From Buxus sempervirens (taxonomy: Eukaryota; Streptophyta; Magnoliopsida; Buxales; Buxaceae): a stretch of DNA of 64,000 nt. Where the stretch lies: the NCBI GenBank assembly GCA_947561395.2, contig OX387193.1, forward strand, positions 5,084,001 through 5,148,000. The letters run 5' to 3'. Below the pieces are notes generated by a model. The model worked only from the letters and a program-made list of their open reading frames with translations, searched no databases and was not told where the DNA came from. Of the stretch, positions 36,637-47,557 are shown piece by piece (within the stretch, counting starts at the first letter, position 1; each line of letters starts with the position of its first letter). A program made the position numbers and the translations under genes.

Positions 36637-39636
36637 CTATCCGGCGAAGTCATGGAGCAACTGTACTCCCATCAAATTCCTATATGGCAAGTTCTGCCCT
36701 TCTCCTTCCAAAATTGAGTACTGATGAACTGGCTGGCAATCTTCAATATGGTCTCTGGGGAAGATAAGAGAGTGGTGAGATGAGGGCGAGAATGCAAGGC
36801 TCACTCCACTTGTCCCATGTTGTTGCAGTCCTAATGTTAGAGACACACCATTGCCGAAATTCTGATGAGCACCTCCGTTACTGTAAGAGACGGTGCTAGC
36901 CGTGTGGGGGTTGTATGACGAGAAATCCAAGTCTATCACGCCAAATGAATTCCCAACTCTCCCAAACTGTTGATGCTGGGGTGCCAGTTGTTGTTCTTGT
37001 TGTTGATGTTGGTGGTGGGGGTGATGACGATTTTGATGATTTCCATCATTCTTGATATCATTGTTCTCCTGGTTATTGATAATGGAAGAGAGGCACTCAG
37101 AATCGATGCGAGCTAGCTGATCTGCTGTTGGTTTGTGATCCTCATGGCGCCTTCGAGAATTCAGATTAGGACTCTGCAGGTCTGGACTCAACTGATCCCC
37201 CAGTCCAGGAATCCCGTCTGAGGACACCATGTTGTCTTGCTCCTTCGTTTCTTCCATGTACATCTCCTCTACCATCGGCTTCCATAGCCTCACCCTTGCA
37301 TTGATAAACCAATTGGACACCTGTAGGATCATATATATGTATCAGAGATTTCTGTTGATCTATATTACATGTGTACGTACATGTAACAGGCACATAGAGG
37401 GAGACGTTATTTTGAGCAGATATACACATTTCATGGTACAAGTTGATGGAAAGAAGTACAAATATAGAGATTCGGACGTGCCTGGCTTCTTGAAAGACCA
37501 GTTTGGCGGGCTAAGACGTGTTTATCAACATCGCTTGGGTACCTGAAAGGTTGCAAGGGGCACTGTTTCAGCAATTTTTTTCAGGCAACTGTAAGTTACT
37601 ATTCATAGTCATACTGCAATAATGGTTTTACCGCTACGAAGAAGAAAGAAAACAAGAGACTTGTGTATGGAGCTGAGAAAAAGAGGGAGAGAGATGGGTC
37701 CAGAATATAAGACGAAGACAGATATCTCATAGTTGCCAAAGAGAAAACCACCATAAGCATAAATAATGGAGCATAAATCATGGAAAATATAGGACAAATG
37801 AATCCTGTTACATGGATGAAGACGGTAGATAGAAAAGACCAAAATATTGGGCCTGCTTGCTTCTGAATGATTATACCCAAACAGAAATGAACAGGTGAAG
37901 AAGAATTCAAAGGAAAAAGAATAAGGAACCCCCACATCTCATTTAGATGAGAATCTTGAACTTTTATTCAAGTGTTCATTACTGTTAAAGAGGAAAGAAA
38001 GAGACGATGAAGAAGACTTACGGGTGGAGGAAATGCTCGAAAAGCCAAGCGCGAAGGACAGAAACTGATCGCTCGGGGAGTCCTCTTTGTGGTCTCCATG
38101 GATGACTCTCCAGTACGTTCATCTGCTGAAGCGCTTTTTGCTGTCGGAGGGTTTGGTCGAGGAGCCTGAGCCTGGGCGTCTCGCCTTTAGTTGTCCCTGG
38201 TGCAACTGGGTCCTTCTCTCCCATTGCTTTCTTGGTGGCCCGAATCTGACCCACAATCCCATCTCTCAGACACCTGAAATGCCTCGACATGGCCTTTGAA
38301 GCCAGCGCCGAGTACACCTTCGCAGCGCCGTTCCCTGCAACCATCTCGAAGGACGAAACCACGGCTTTCATCTGATCACAGTAATGCCTGTATCTTCTAT
38401 CCACCTAAAAGAAGAAGATAATTAACGGAGTTTACAATTAAGAATTTAGTTGATGAAATTAACAGGAATAGAGGTATCTGAAATTGAATGAAATGCCGAA
38501 TTTTCACAACATGAGCATTAATAGGAAGGCCCCGCAGTCTCTCAATTATTTCAAGATTCAAGTCTCCAGATCCCGATCGATCAACCACCCACCAGAAAAA
38601 GTAGAACTTTGTTTCTACTATTCCAGATTTTAAAAGAGAAGATCTTTCTTTATTATTTATTTTGTGTGGTAATCTGTGAAGTAATAAAGGAGTAAAATAA
38701 ATTAAAAGAATATACCTCTTCGAGCATGGAAAGCAATTTAGCTTTTCGTTTCGGTAATTCGAGGAGGTCTGCAGGATACAGAGATTGGTTTCGTGAAGAA
38801 GAACCGCAGCCATTCTGATGTTCTTCCAAGTTATTGCTTTTGCGGGGCTTCTGTTTTGGCGTATCTGTTTGCTTCCTTCCGAGGCCACAGAACTCATTCA
38901 GAAGTTCCTGTGCAGGAGCCAGGTACTTGGAGTTCTTGATCTCAAAGTTGGATTGATGAAGATTATCACCAGCTTTTCCCAAAATCCCATCTTGTAAGAT
39001 CTGTTGCTGTTGAATATTTGCAAATTTTCCGAAGAAACCATCCCTCGAATTCGAGGAAATAAACCTTATATCATCGTCCTGTTCATGTTGATGTTGATGT
39101 TGATGACGATGACTCGTTACTTTCAGCTCGAAGGACTGTATTCCAATGCTAGAAGGCTGGTTCGAAGCTAGAGAGAGCGAGAGCCCTCGAGTCGGCCGGT
39201 CGTTCCCATCACAGCTGGGAAATACGCTCCTCAAAGAAGAATCATCGACGGCCAATCTACTCTCCTGCCACGCCATGTCAGGTGCAACGATCAGATTATC
39301 GTTTGTTGTTTCAGAGAAATCAGGTTGATAAAAATCGCTCTCGTGTTCGTTAATAGTCTTCGAAGTAGAAGGTCCCTGCAGGTCGATTGATTTCCCGAAG
39401 AACCCCTTCCACGTACCCGAGTTAACTTCTCTTTGCTGCAGATTTTTTGAAGGAAACCCTAACATGTCCATACCTGTAGTCAGGTTGAAGAGCTCGGGAC
39501 TAGGCTCGAAGCCTTGAATCTGATTCACGAGATGATGGGTTTGGAGATTTGGTGAAGTGGACGAAAGGCCCGAGTAGCAAAACCCAGGTGAAGAAATCAT
39601 GTTTCTGGATTTCTCTTCTCGAGATTCTGTAGCCAT
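36637..39636 (-). CDS. BEL1: BEL1 homeodomain transcription factor (four exons, 682 aa)
   Basis: A TALE-class nuclear transcription factor. BEL1 partners KNOX proteins and, in Arabidopsis, sets ovule integument identity. Exons: 38716-39636, 38022-38404, 37482-37542 (61 bp), 36637-37320; together 2049 bases. Visible in order: ZIBEL motif GLSLSL (151-156), His/Gln repeats (HRHQHQHQH, 176-184), SKY box [14 protein letters not shown] (236-249), BELL domain (about 295-370, [20 protein letters not shown]), TALE homeodomain (about 409-471, with PYP loop at 435-437 and [10 protein letters not shown] from 459), second ZIBEL motif VSLTLGL (614-620) and the BEL1-specific tail [15 protein letters not shown]. 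The tail and N-terminal INQIQGF-type motif identify BEL1 itself rather than other BLH genes. It is longer than Arabidopsis BEL1 (611 aa). The intron after exon 3 starts with GC, not GT. Confidence 0.94.
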
Positions 39637-41500
39637 AGATCACAATTCTGCTTCGTCTGCTTCTTATTTGTTTCTAATGTTCTCGCTGGCCGCTGCTATT
39701 GTTGCGATGTTGATGATTCCGTACCGTAAATTCCATCAAAAACCAGTTCCATGGAAGATTGGAGACCCAAAAACCAACCGTTGAATGCAGAATAAGACTC
39801 AAAATATAAGAACAAAGCCAACTTCTTTCTCACATTAAAAAAAAAAATTAAGCAAAAAACAAAAACAAAACCAGAATCAAAAAATTTTTTTTTTCTGGGG
39901 GTTCTTGCTTTCTGATAACAGAACAGCCGATTTTCTTGTTAACTCTAACAATCGCCCATTATAGCTGGGTGGTGACGGTGGTGGTAGCGATGGTGGAGGG
40001 TGTGGTTGAAAGGGAAGGGAAGCATTATAGCTCCTACTCTAGGCAGACCCCGAAGAGCTACTCTTTAAATGACCCAACATAGTAAGCCATGAAAATTAAC
40101 CTAGGAAATAGCAACAGATATCTCATCAGAACTGGAAGAGCAGATAGAGCTGATGATGACCACCAAAGCTATAGCTATTCTCTCTCTCTCTCTCTCTCTA
40201 AAGTTATTAGCCCAAGTGGGTCAATGCTCCAAGAGACAAACATCCAAAATAGAAATCATATAAATCAAAATCTTCTCCATTATTTTATACCCCATAAAAA
40301 TCAAAAGTTACTGAACTTTAAAAAATTAATAAAATATATTTAAATAAAACAATAAAAAATTGAATGACAAAGGCCTGCCTTCGTGTAACGCAAAGTACCC
40401 TCATTAAGGAACAGCAGAAAAAGAAGATACCAATTTCAGTTTTGCCTGGTACGACACACTACAAGCCGCCACTTGACCTGTATCCATGTTGGACCTCCAT
40501 TACATCTGAACTCCAAGTCAAGTCTCCAACACAAAACTCCCTAAAATCCATCAATCTTACAAACAAAAAACCAAAAAAAAATAAAAAATGAAATGGATCA
40601 TCCCAAGTGAGAGTTACTCACTGTTCTTAATTCTTAGGCTTTTCAGAGAAGGTCTGGTTTTATTATATTGGGTTCTGTTAAGGGGTCTGCATTGGTTTCT
40701 CTGTTGTTAAGAGATTTTCACAGAAAGAGAGTGGATCAGGATAGATGCTGGGTCTGGGTGCGAAGTAGTAGACAAAAATGTTGAAAAAACAGGGACTGTT
40801 AAGAGAAATGAGAGGAGGTGGTCCATTCTTTCCAACTAATTCCATTTAAAGCGCCAATTAAAGCACTCAACCCATTCTCCATTTCTCTATCTCAGTGGGG
40901 ACGCATCTCCTTTTTCTTTCATTTGTTTCCAAAATTTAAATTATAAGTTTCTTTTCTTAAGCTGGTGGTCCTATCACGCTTTCTCCGCCGCTTGCCTTTT
41001 TCTTACCCTGGCTTTTAGCTCCATCAAACCCTACCCCTATAAGGCCATGCTGACGCTCTATACGTATATTCTCATTGGCCTTTTCTCCAATTTTTTTTCG
41101 TTTATTCCGCAAAATAATATGCATTGTTTGAATACATATATCACTACGTGAACAAATGCTCTTCGCCTTCTTACTCACGTAATTACATGCCATTGGTTCT
41201 TCAGCTTTCTCTTTGTTTAATTCATGTGGAGATTAAAAAAAAATACTAAAGCGTCGTTTGGCATTGATTTTGGGAACTTATTCTATGGCTTGGAATTAAT
41301 TAGTTCCAGGAGTTAGAATAAACTTAAAGGGTTAAATGGATGTTCGATCCCATTTGGAGATGAGTTTTAAAACATATACTACAAAGAGATTTTAATTTTT
41401 GTCTTCTTATATCTATTTGCCCTTTATTGGGGTAGTACTAGATAGATCATGTACCATGCTTTCTTCTTATCTTGATATAATATACTTCATTAACTACTCA
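39637..41500 (-). other. BEL1 upstream region
   Basis: This is the 5' leader and promoter side of BEL1. It contains a CT run at 40179-40199, a common element near plant transcription starts. Several short frames here have no family resemblance. I could not pick a single TATA box with confidence. Confidence 0.45.
40179..40199. repeat. (TC)10 microsatellite upstream of BEL1
   Basis: A perfect TC dinucleotide run about 540 bases before the BEL1 start codon; it reads as GA on the gene strand. It may be in the leader or the promoter. Confidence 0.95.
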
Positions 41501-41683
41501 TCTATACTATTAGTAAAGAGAAGAAAGGGGAATATTCTTTGATTCTGGCTCTCCCTTTTTATCCTCCACAAACAAAACGATCGCAGAGTATCACCACCAC
41601 AACCACCGCTCCTTCCACTTTTAAATTGAAACCCTGCAACTGTTTTCTTCCTTACGTGCATTTCTACACGTGCACCCTACTAG
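41501..41683 (+). mobile_element. Short non-autonomous Helitron (183 bp)
   Basis: The 5' end TCTATACTATTAGTAAAGAG follows an A. The 3' end reads ACACGTGCACCCTACTAG followed by T. The first half shares GGGGAATATTC and GATTCTGG with the Helitrons at 30489 and 59379. It has no inverted ends and no target duplication, as expected. Confidence 0.68.
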
Positions 41684-42859
41684 TCACCATAAAGAGGAAT
41701 CGACCTAACTGTTTTTGGATTTTGACAATATGCTTTGCAAAAGCTTGATGGTATACTTGTAATATTTATAAATTCTGAAATATATACTTGGAAACTTGTT
41801 TTAAAGACTCTTTTATATGAAATAACAGACTTTTTCATTTATAAAAAATTCTTTTAATTTAAAATAATAGAAAACTCGTAATACTTATAAGCTTTACAAT
41901 AATCAATCGTCCTTCACCAAACATCGAGCCTAGCCTTTCTTCAACTTCTGTAAACTCAGTTTATGAAATCAATCTAATCTAGGTTGAATGCCAATAGAGG
42001 CCTAACGCTATCAATTAGTCCCAAAAAAGATATTTTCGTTTGAACCAGTATAATGCGATAATGCGAGTAGGAAAAAGCTGCGGGGTAGATAGCTAGCTAG
42101 AGTGCTCCGAGAATGGTGGAGTAAGAAGGGTCTGAAAAGTAGCTGCACAGGCTCAAAAATGGAATACATGCATGTCCAGATGTTCGGAACAGTACTTTTG
42201 TGTGAGTTAGTTTGTGGTCCATGAAGATTCATGGACCATCTTATTATTATGCCCCTTGAACTGTTGCAGTAGTGATCCATATCTTGGGATCGGAACAACG
42301 CATACGTACCCCATGTCCATTTTCCACTACGTTTAAAGTGCTCCACTACCCTAGCCGAATCCACCCAAAGCAAATATAATAAGTGGATGGAGCCCAACTT
42401 TTTTTTGGCACCTGCCTACGTATGATTGGTTATGCAAGGTTTTATTGTTTTCAGGTGTACACTTCAGTTGCGTTTGGCATTGTCTTTTACTTTTGCTTTT
42501 GCATTTTTGTTTTTCCAACCAATAAGCATGTTAGGACAATGAGTGCTTTTGTTTATCTTGTGAAGCAAAACTTTATTGCTTCTCAATTTTTTTAAGCAAC
42601 TAGGAAAAGTTAAAAAGCAATAAAATTTTGCTTCTCATGAAAAACAATTATATTGTTTTTTGTTTTATTATAAAAAACAAAAGCATTCACTGTCCAAATA
42701 TGCTTATTGCTTCAAAAAACAAAAACAAAAATCCATCACAGTCCAGATAAAATTGCTATTAATAGTGGGGATGGCAATGGAACGAGTAAATGGAGTGGAT
42801 TTGGGAGAACCCTAGCCCGCCCCACAGAACGCATTCCTAACTTTTAGGATCAATATATA
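41684..42859. other. Spacer with partial repeat ends
   Basis: No gene is supported; the 128-codon minus-strand frame at 42011-42397 resembles nothing I know. At about 42460-42740 a TGCGTTTGGCATT-type AT-rich block looks like a MITE with poor ends. At 42771 a GGGGATGGCAATGG element end occurs without a visible partner. Confidence 0.38.
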
Positions 42860-42966
42860 AATTTATGCACCAGAATGCTTCTCAATCCTATCAAGAGATT
42901 GCACTAAAGTGATGGTTTGGTTACTCCTTGTAGCAATTTTGTGTTGTTGCCCATATCAGGTCTTTA

Positions 42967-45923
42967 GGTTGTATTTGGAACCCTGGATTTGGGGAGAAAA
43001 GAAAAGAAAATGCTAAAATTTTCTTTTCTCTTGTTTGATTTAAATGAAGGAAAATAAGATTTTCTCTCTCTATTTCTCTCCAATGCAAAAGAATTTCTTT
43101 TCAAAAAGGTAAGAATTTTGAAATAAAAGAAAATTCACCATCACTTATCACTATTCACACCACCTGTGCGCACCTAAAACCGGATCCTAGATCGCACACC
43201 GGGCGCACCTTTGGTGCGTGCCTCGGGACATTCGGAGTCGCCACCGCCTGAGAGTGCAGGCAGACACGGTTTTGCCCTAACCGGGTTTAAGTCTGGTCTG
43301 CGGCTTATTAGAGATCTAGCTAAGTCCTCGGTTACGGTTCGGGGAAGTCTTAAAGACACCCCGGTCCGCCCCGTCGGTCTGACGGGTCCCTCGGGTCTCC
43401 CTGGTTTTTTGAGTCAAGTTCACCCTTTTCCTAGACCAGCATGCTGCCTTGTTGGGTCTGGCGGGGCCCTTTGAAGGTGTGGGTCCCTTTTATTTGATTT
43501 TATCTTTTTATTGATTTAAGTGGAGTGGGTCGGACCCGGGTCCCGTTGAAAGACCCGTGGGCTGCCATGGTTGGGCTTTGGGCCCAGTTGGGTTATTGGG
43601 TAACCCATTTGGTTATCTTATTTGTTTACAAATTCCATGGGCTTAGTGGGCTTGGATTTGGCCCATTCGCAAAGAGTCAAGTGGTCTTGGGCCTGTTTAT
43701 TGAAAACTAGCCTGGTATGGACCAGTCAAAAGTGGGCCCCTACAAGTGGGCCAAAGGGATCTTGATGGGCCTATCTAGGCCCAAAGTCCAAAAATGGGCT
43801 TAAGGTAGCCCAAGTGGTTTAAGGGAATGGTTTAGACCGGATCAGGTCCAACCGAACCAAGAAATTACACTTTTACATCATTTTTGCATTTGCCCGTTTT
43901 TTCTCTACGGTCCAACCTGACCGTGAATTGACTACGGTCTCTCCTGTCCGTGAATCAAACACGGTCCAGGTTGGACCGGCCTGAGTTTACAGACGCGATT
44001 TAGTTTGCATATTTGCTGCTGATTTCGATCTGGATCAGTTCCGTGGCTTTTCTGGGTCTTCTGGTAACCTCCACCGGGCTTCTACTTTCCTTCCAGGTTC
44101 CACATTTCCTTCATTTGACTTATAAAGCCATTTTTCTTCTCTTCTCATGTTCTTTGGTTCTTGTGCTTTTTCTCCTTCTTTATTTGTTCAACCAATCCAA
44201 AATCCTCATTCAAGAGAGGGGAGGAGATTTTACAAAGATTCATGCATCTTCAGGTCATATTAAAGAATAAAGTGGATCATTAAATTTGTTCATTAAAGTG
44301 TCCTTTAGACACTTTCCTCCTCTCTTTTTTATAATGACCCACTCTTTATTATCATCTCTTCATGTTACTCAAAACAGCAACTGAGTTAGTAACACAGTAA
44401 AAAAAAATAATTCACATGTATTTATATTGAAAAAGGAAGATGTTGAAAAGGTTACCAAAATGTTATTTCTTGGACTTGATGATGTAGTGGTTCTCGGACG
44501 ATTCCGGCAGCGCTTCCGCGTCCTCCAAATTTTGTTAGGATGAAAGAGGAAGAGCTTGGTTAAGGTGGATGGGTTTAAGACCAAACTGAAGAGAATTTGG
44601 GCATGGTTTTGGGGTAGTTTAGAAATGTAGGGGTAATTTGGGGATTAAAATAAGTTTGGGTTAAGGGTGGTGGTGGTTGGGCAGAGCTTAGCCGTGGAGT
44701 GCACCAGGAGGGAAAGGGGGAAGGCCAGAGGAGAGGGCTTGTCCAAATGAGGGGGGTGGCCTCTCTATTTATAGGCAAAATTTCCGTGCCTTGCCCGTAA
44801 TTCAAATACGGGCGAAAAACGCACATTTGCAAATCTCGCGAATCAGCCGTACAGGACGCGTGTCCCGCCGTACAGCGACGCGTGTCTGCTCAGAGAATCT
44901 TGCCCGTATTTGAAATACGGGCATGCCCTGCCCGTAATTCAAATACGGTCCAGCATGTTTTTAAAATGTTTGGATTTCAAAACTTTATTCAATTTGGTTT
45001 TTTGCAAGATTCTTATTCGATTTTTCGATTATTTTATGAAAAAAGCGAGATTCTCCTTATTAAAATATTATAAAACACCTTTATCTTATTTATTTTATTG
45101 GTTTAGCCTATTTTTGCTGTCTTTTTGCCACATGGGCAGTTTTTCTGAAACTTCAACTGCTCATAACTTCTTCATTCGGTGTCCGATTTCAACAAACTTA
45201 GTGTTGTTGGAACCGGTTCGGAACCATCTGTCCACTGGGGTCAAGTTTGGCAGCCGAATTGGGGTCGACCAAAATGTCAACTTTTTGCTCCCCAAAAGTT
45301 TGACCAGCTCATATCTTTCTCATCTGGACTCCGATTCCAGCAAATTCGGTTGCGTTGGAATCGTGTCGAAATGCTCTTTTCAATGAGATGAAGTTTGATG
45401 GCCAAATTTACTTGAATCAAAAAGTCAATTTTTGACCCTCTCAGGGTTTGACTTTTCATTTTTTCTTTATTTTGGGGGTGCAAAAAATCAGGTGCTAACA
45501 CCACCCACCCACCCTACAACTAGCACAGTCCACCACCACCACAACCCACCACCAACAATCACCACCACTCACCATCGCCCACCACCACCGCCAACCACCA
45601 CTCACCACCACCACCACCCATCACCCCACCACCCGCCGCCACCCGTTGCCACCATTACCCACCATCACCATCATCGTCGCTGTCACTACCACCCCAACAA
45701 TCCTACCAGCACCCGTCCACTCTCACTCGTCCACCACCCCAATCCATCATCTTACTAAAATAAAATTTTCTTTTCTTCCCATTTCTTATCTCATCCAAAC
45801 ATCGGAAAAGAAAAGAAAAATACTAGAAAAGAAAATCAGTATTTTTCTTTTCTTTTCTGTACTTTTCATTTCCTTTTAAGTTTCTTTTCTTTTCTTCTCA
45901 AATCCAAGGCTCCAAACACAGCC
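42967..45923. mobile_element. Second Tourist-like MITE copy, interrupted by a solo LTR
   Basis: The ends (GGTTGTATTTGGAACCCTGG and the complement of its partner GGCTGTGTTTGGAGCCTTGG) are inverted repeats of about 30 bases. Both are flanked by TTA (42964-42966, 45924-45926). Arms and core match the copy at 27793-28320: TTTTCTTTTC-rich arms, CACCATCACTTATCACTATT, then a CCACCA tract. A 2.3 kb LTR sits inside the CCA tract; without it the element would be about 620 bp. The Pro/His frame at 45432-45758 is repeat, not a gene. Confidence 0.85.
43165..45500 (+). mobile_element. Solo LTR, 2336 bp, inside the Tourist MITE
   Basis: The block begins TGTGCGCACCT and ends AGGTGCTAACA, so it has TG..CA ends and short inverted termini. 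It is flanked by CCACC on both sides (43160-43164, 45501-45505), a five-base duplication typical of LTR retrotransposon integration. No second LTR, primer-binding site or coding region is present, so this is best read as a solo LTR left by recombination. A TATTTATAGG box near 44766 could be its promoter. Orientation + is inferred from that box. GC content is clearly higher than in the flanks. Confidence 0.78.
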
Positions 45924-46025
45924 TTAGTCTCTTCTTTTGATTCGGTAGTTTTTTCTCATGTACTTAGGAAAGGTAATCAAGTAGCCGATGTGCTGGCTAA
46001 TTTTTGCTTCATATATGTTTTCATA

Positions 46026-46175
46026 GAAAGTGTTTCATCTAGAGCCACTCAGTGGTGCCAGCGTGAAACGCACGAATGGATGCCCATGTCAGGAGGGGTC
46101 CCACACATTCAAATTGCATCCTAACCAGTGGTTTCACGGAACCACCGGATTTTGGCTCTAGAGGAAATGCTTTCA
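46026..46175. mobile_element. 150-bp MITE with 8-bp target duplication
   Basis: The left end GAAAGTGTTTCATCTAGAGC and the complement of the right end (TGAAAGCATTTCCTCTAGAG) are inverted repeats of over 20 bases. TTTTCATA flanks both sides (46018-46025, 46176-46183). The superfamily (hAT or Mutator) is not decided by these data. It lies within the LINE fragment. Confidence 0.75.
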
Positions 46176-46290
46176 TTTTCATATACTTGGTTAAGGTCCC
46201 CAAATGCGTCTGTCAAATTTTCTTTTGTACGACGCAAGGGGTTGTAGTTTCTTCGTAAACTAATTGTATGGTTCCCTGTTATATAACAAA

Positions 46291-46759
46291 AAAAATTTAT
46301 TTCGTATTTGTGTTGTGTACGAAGCCAATGTATACGTATGCATATGTTTCATTTAACTGGATCCGTGGACACCGAGCATCTTTCCACGTCCCCACCATGT
46401 TGGAAGTGTCTGCCATGGGTTGGGTCCGTGCTCCGTGGAAAACGCATGGCTACAAACCATCCAGTCAAGCCCACGCGCAATCTAGCTTCTACTTTTTTAT
46501 TTATCAATTAATTATGGGTTGGTGGTGGTCCTTACTCCCCCCACCACCACCACCACCATTCTCAGTAACAATAATCCTCCGTTACATGGTGTTGGAGCGG
46601 GGCGACCTAGTCCCTACATCGCTTTAATGATTGGGAGGAGACTTGCATCATGGTCGCTGTTTGGATCGCCAGGTTGTCAAGTAGGTCGCATATGAAACAA
46701 ATGAAACATGTCCCAAACGAAATAATTTGGATGTTACAAAAACAAAAACTGAATTATCA
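46291..46759. other. Spacer, no gene seen
   Basis: A short CCACCA run lies at about 46540-46558. The 119-codon frame at 46268-46627 shows no family resemblance and crosses that repeat, so I do not call it. Confidence 0.45.
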
Positions 46760-47225
46760 CGGATGGCCACGGTTCGTTTTTGAGAAAAACCAAAACCGAC
46801 TTAATAGGTTTGGTTCGGTTAAGTTTATTGATTTTAATATATAAACCGAACAATCCCAAGTTGGTGATCTAACTTTAAAATATGTATAAGTGTAATCGCT
46901 TCGATTCAGTTTGACCTTAAAACTGGAACCAAACCCAAAGCGAATTGGTTTTACGTGGCATAAATCAAAACCAAATAGAAACAATGTAAGGACAACCTAA
47001 AACCAACCCAGTTAGGAATATAACTAAATAAATATTTAAAAGTTCATCTTTACTATTAGCTTGAGGTTTTTAGTAAGAACGGTGTTCTATATGATATCAG
47101 AGCCTTAGGCTAACACCAAGATCCTAGGTTTAATCCGATTAAGTTGGCCTTTTTTTAAACCTATTACTTTCACATATAGCATGTTAGCCTATTTACTTAT
47201 ATAGCATGTTATCCTATTTACTTAA

Positions 47226-47557
47226 TGTGACATCCTGACTGTCTGAGTGGGCGGGTGAATGGGTAATTTCACTGGACAAGCTACCAGACGAGGATGTGCA
47301 TATGGTTGGGATTCCACAACGCTCGGGGATGTTATAAGTAGTCTTGTGATCTCTTACAAAGTAAGAGGTCTTTTAAGGCATAACACGAGACTAAATCCCC
47401 TTGGAACCCTCAAGTTAAGCGTGCTCGGATGAGAGCACTGCTAGGATGGGTGACCATTGGGAAGTTTTCTCGTGTTATCCCTTGAGAACAAATCCGTGAG
47501 GGCTCATTGGGCCCAGAGCGGATAATATCTTGCTAGGTATCGGTCTGGGACGTTACA
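47226..47557 (+). mobile_element. Cassandra-like solo LTR carrying 5S rRNA sequence
   Basis: The LTR begins TGTGACATCC and ends GGACGTTACA. CTTAA flanks both sides (47221-47225, 47558-47562). It carries a 5S rRNA-like segment, the hallmark of Cassandra TRIM elements, and 332 bp is in their LTR size range. No internal region or second LTR is present, so it is a solo LTR. It landed inside the TRIM at 47010-47876. Confidence 0.88.
47377..47481 (+). other. 5S rRNA-like segment within the Cassandra LTR
   Basis: The 3' two thirds closely follow plant 5S rRNA: the box A region AGTTAAGCGTGCTCGG (47413-47428) and box C GGATGGGTGACC (47444-47455), then GGGAAGTTTTCTCGTGTT. The 5' third is only weakly similar. 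This is the internal pol III promoter captured by Cassandra elements, not a functional 5S gene. Confidence 0.88.

Larger units (their letters stand above)
42860..46290 (+). mobile_element. LINE 3' fragment split by two later insertions
   Basis: Left of the Tourist element, the bases before 42966 read AHIRSL in one frame. Right of it, from 45927, the same frame continues VSSFDSVVFSHV, then LRKGNQVADVLANF, a LINE RNase H signature. Removing the insertion and one TTA joins the two halves without a frameshift. A second MITE (46026-46175) interrupts the fragment again. The 3' part (about 46176-46290) ends with a TGTTATATAACAAAAAAAAT tail. In-frame stops show it is dead. Confidence 0.68.

Noticed and set aside
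37599-37937. Two overlapping 108-112-codon minus-strand frames
   Set aside because: They lie in a BEL1 intron and are hydrophobic shadows of T-rich DNA.
38397-38715. Extension of BEL1 exon 1 into further open sequence
   Set aside because: The GTATATTC donor at 38715 and the joined BELL domain ([15 protein letters not shown]) show this is intron.
42011-42397. 128-codon minus-strand frame
   Set aside because: No domain, no conserved motif and repeat-like surroundings; length alone is not evidence in AT-rich spacer.
45432-45758. 108-codon Pro/His-rich open frame
   Set aside because: It crosses the LTR/MITE boundary and the CCA tract of the second Tourist copy.
47377-47481. 5S rRNA gene
   Set aside because: The 5' third is not conserved, and the segment sits inside a Cassandra-like LTR with TG..CA ends and a CTTAA duplication.
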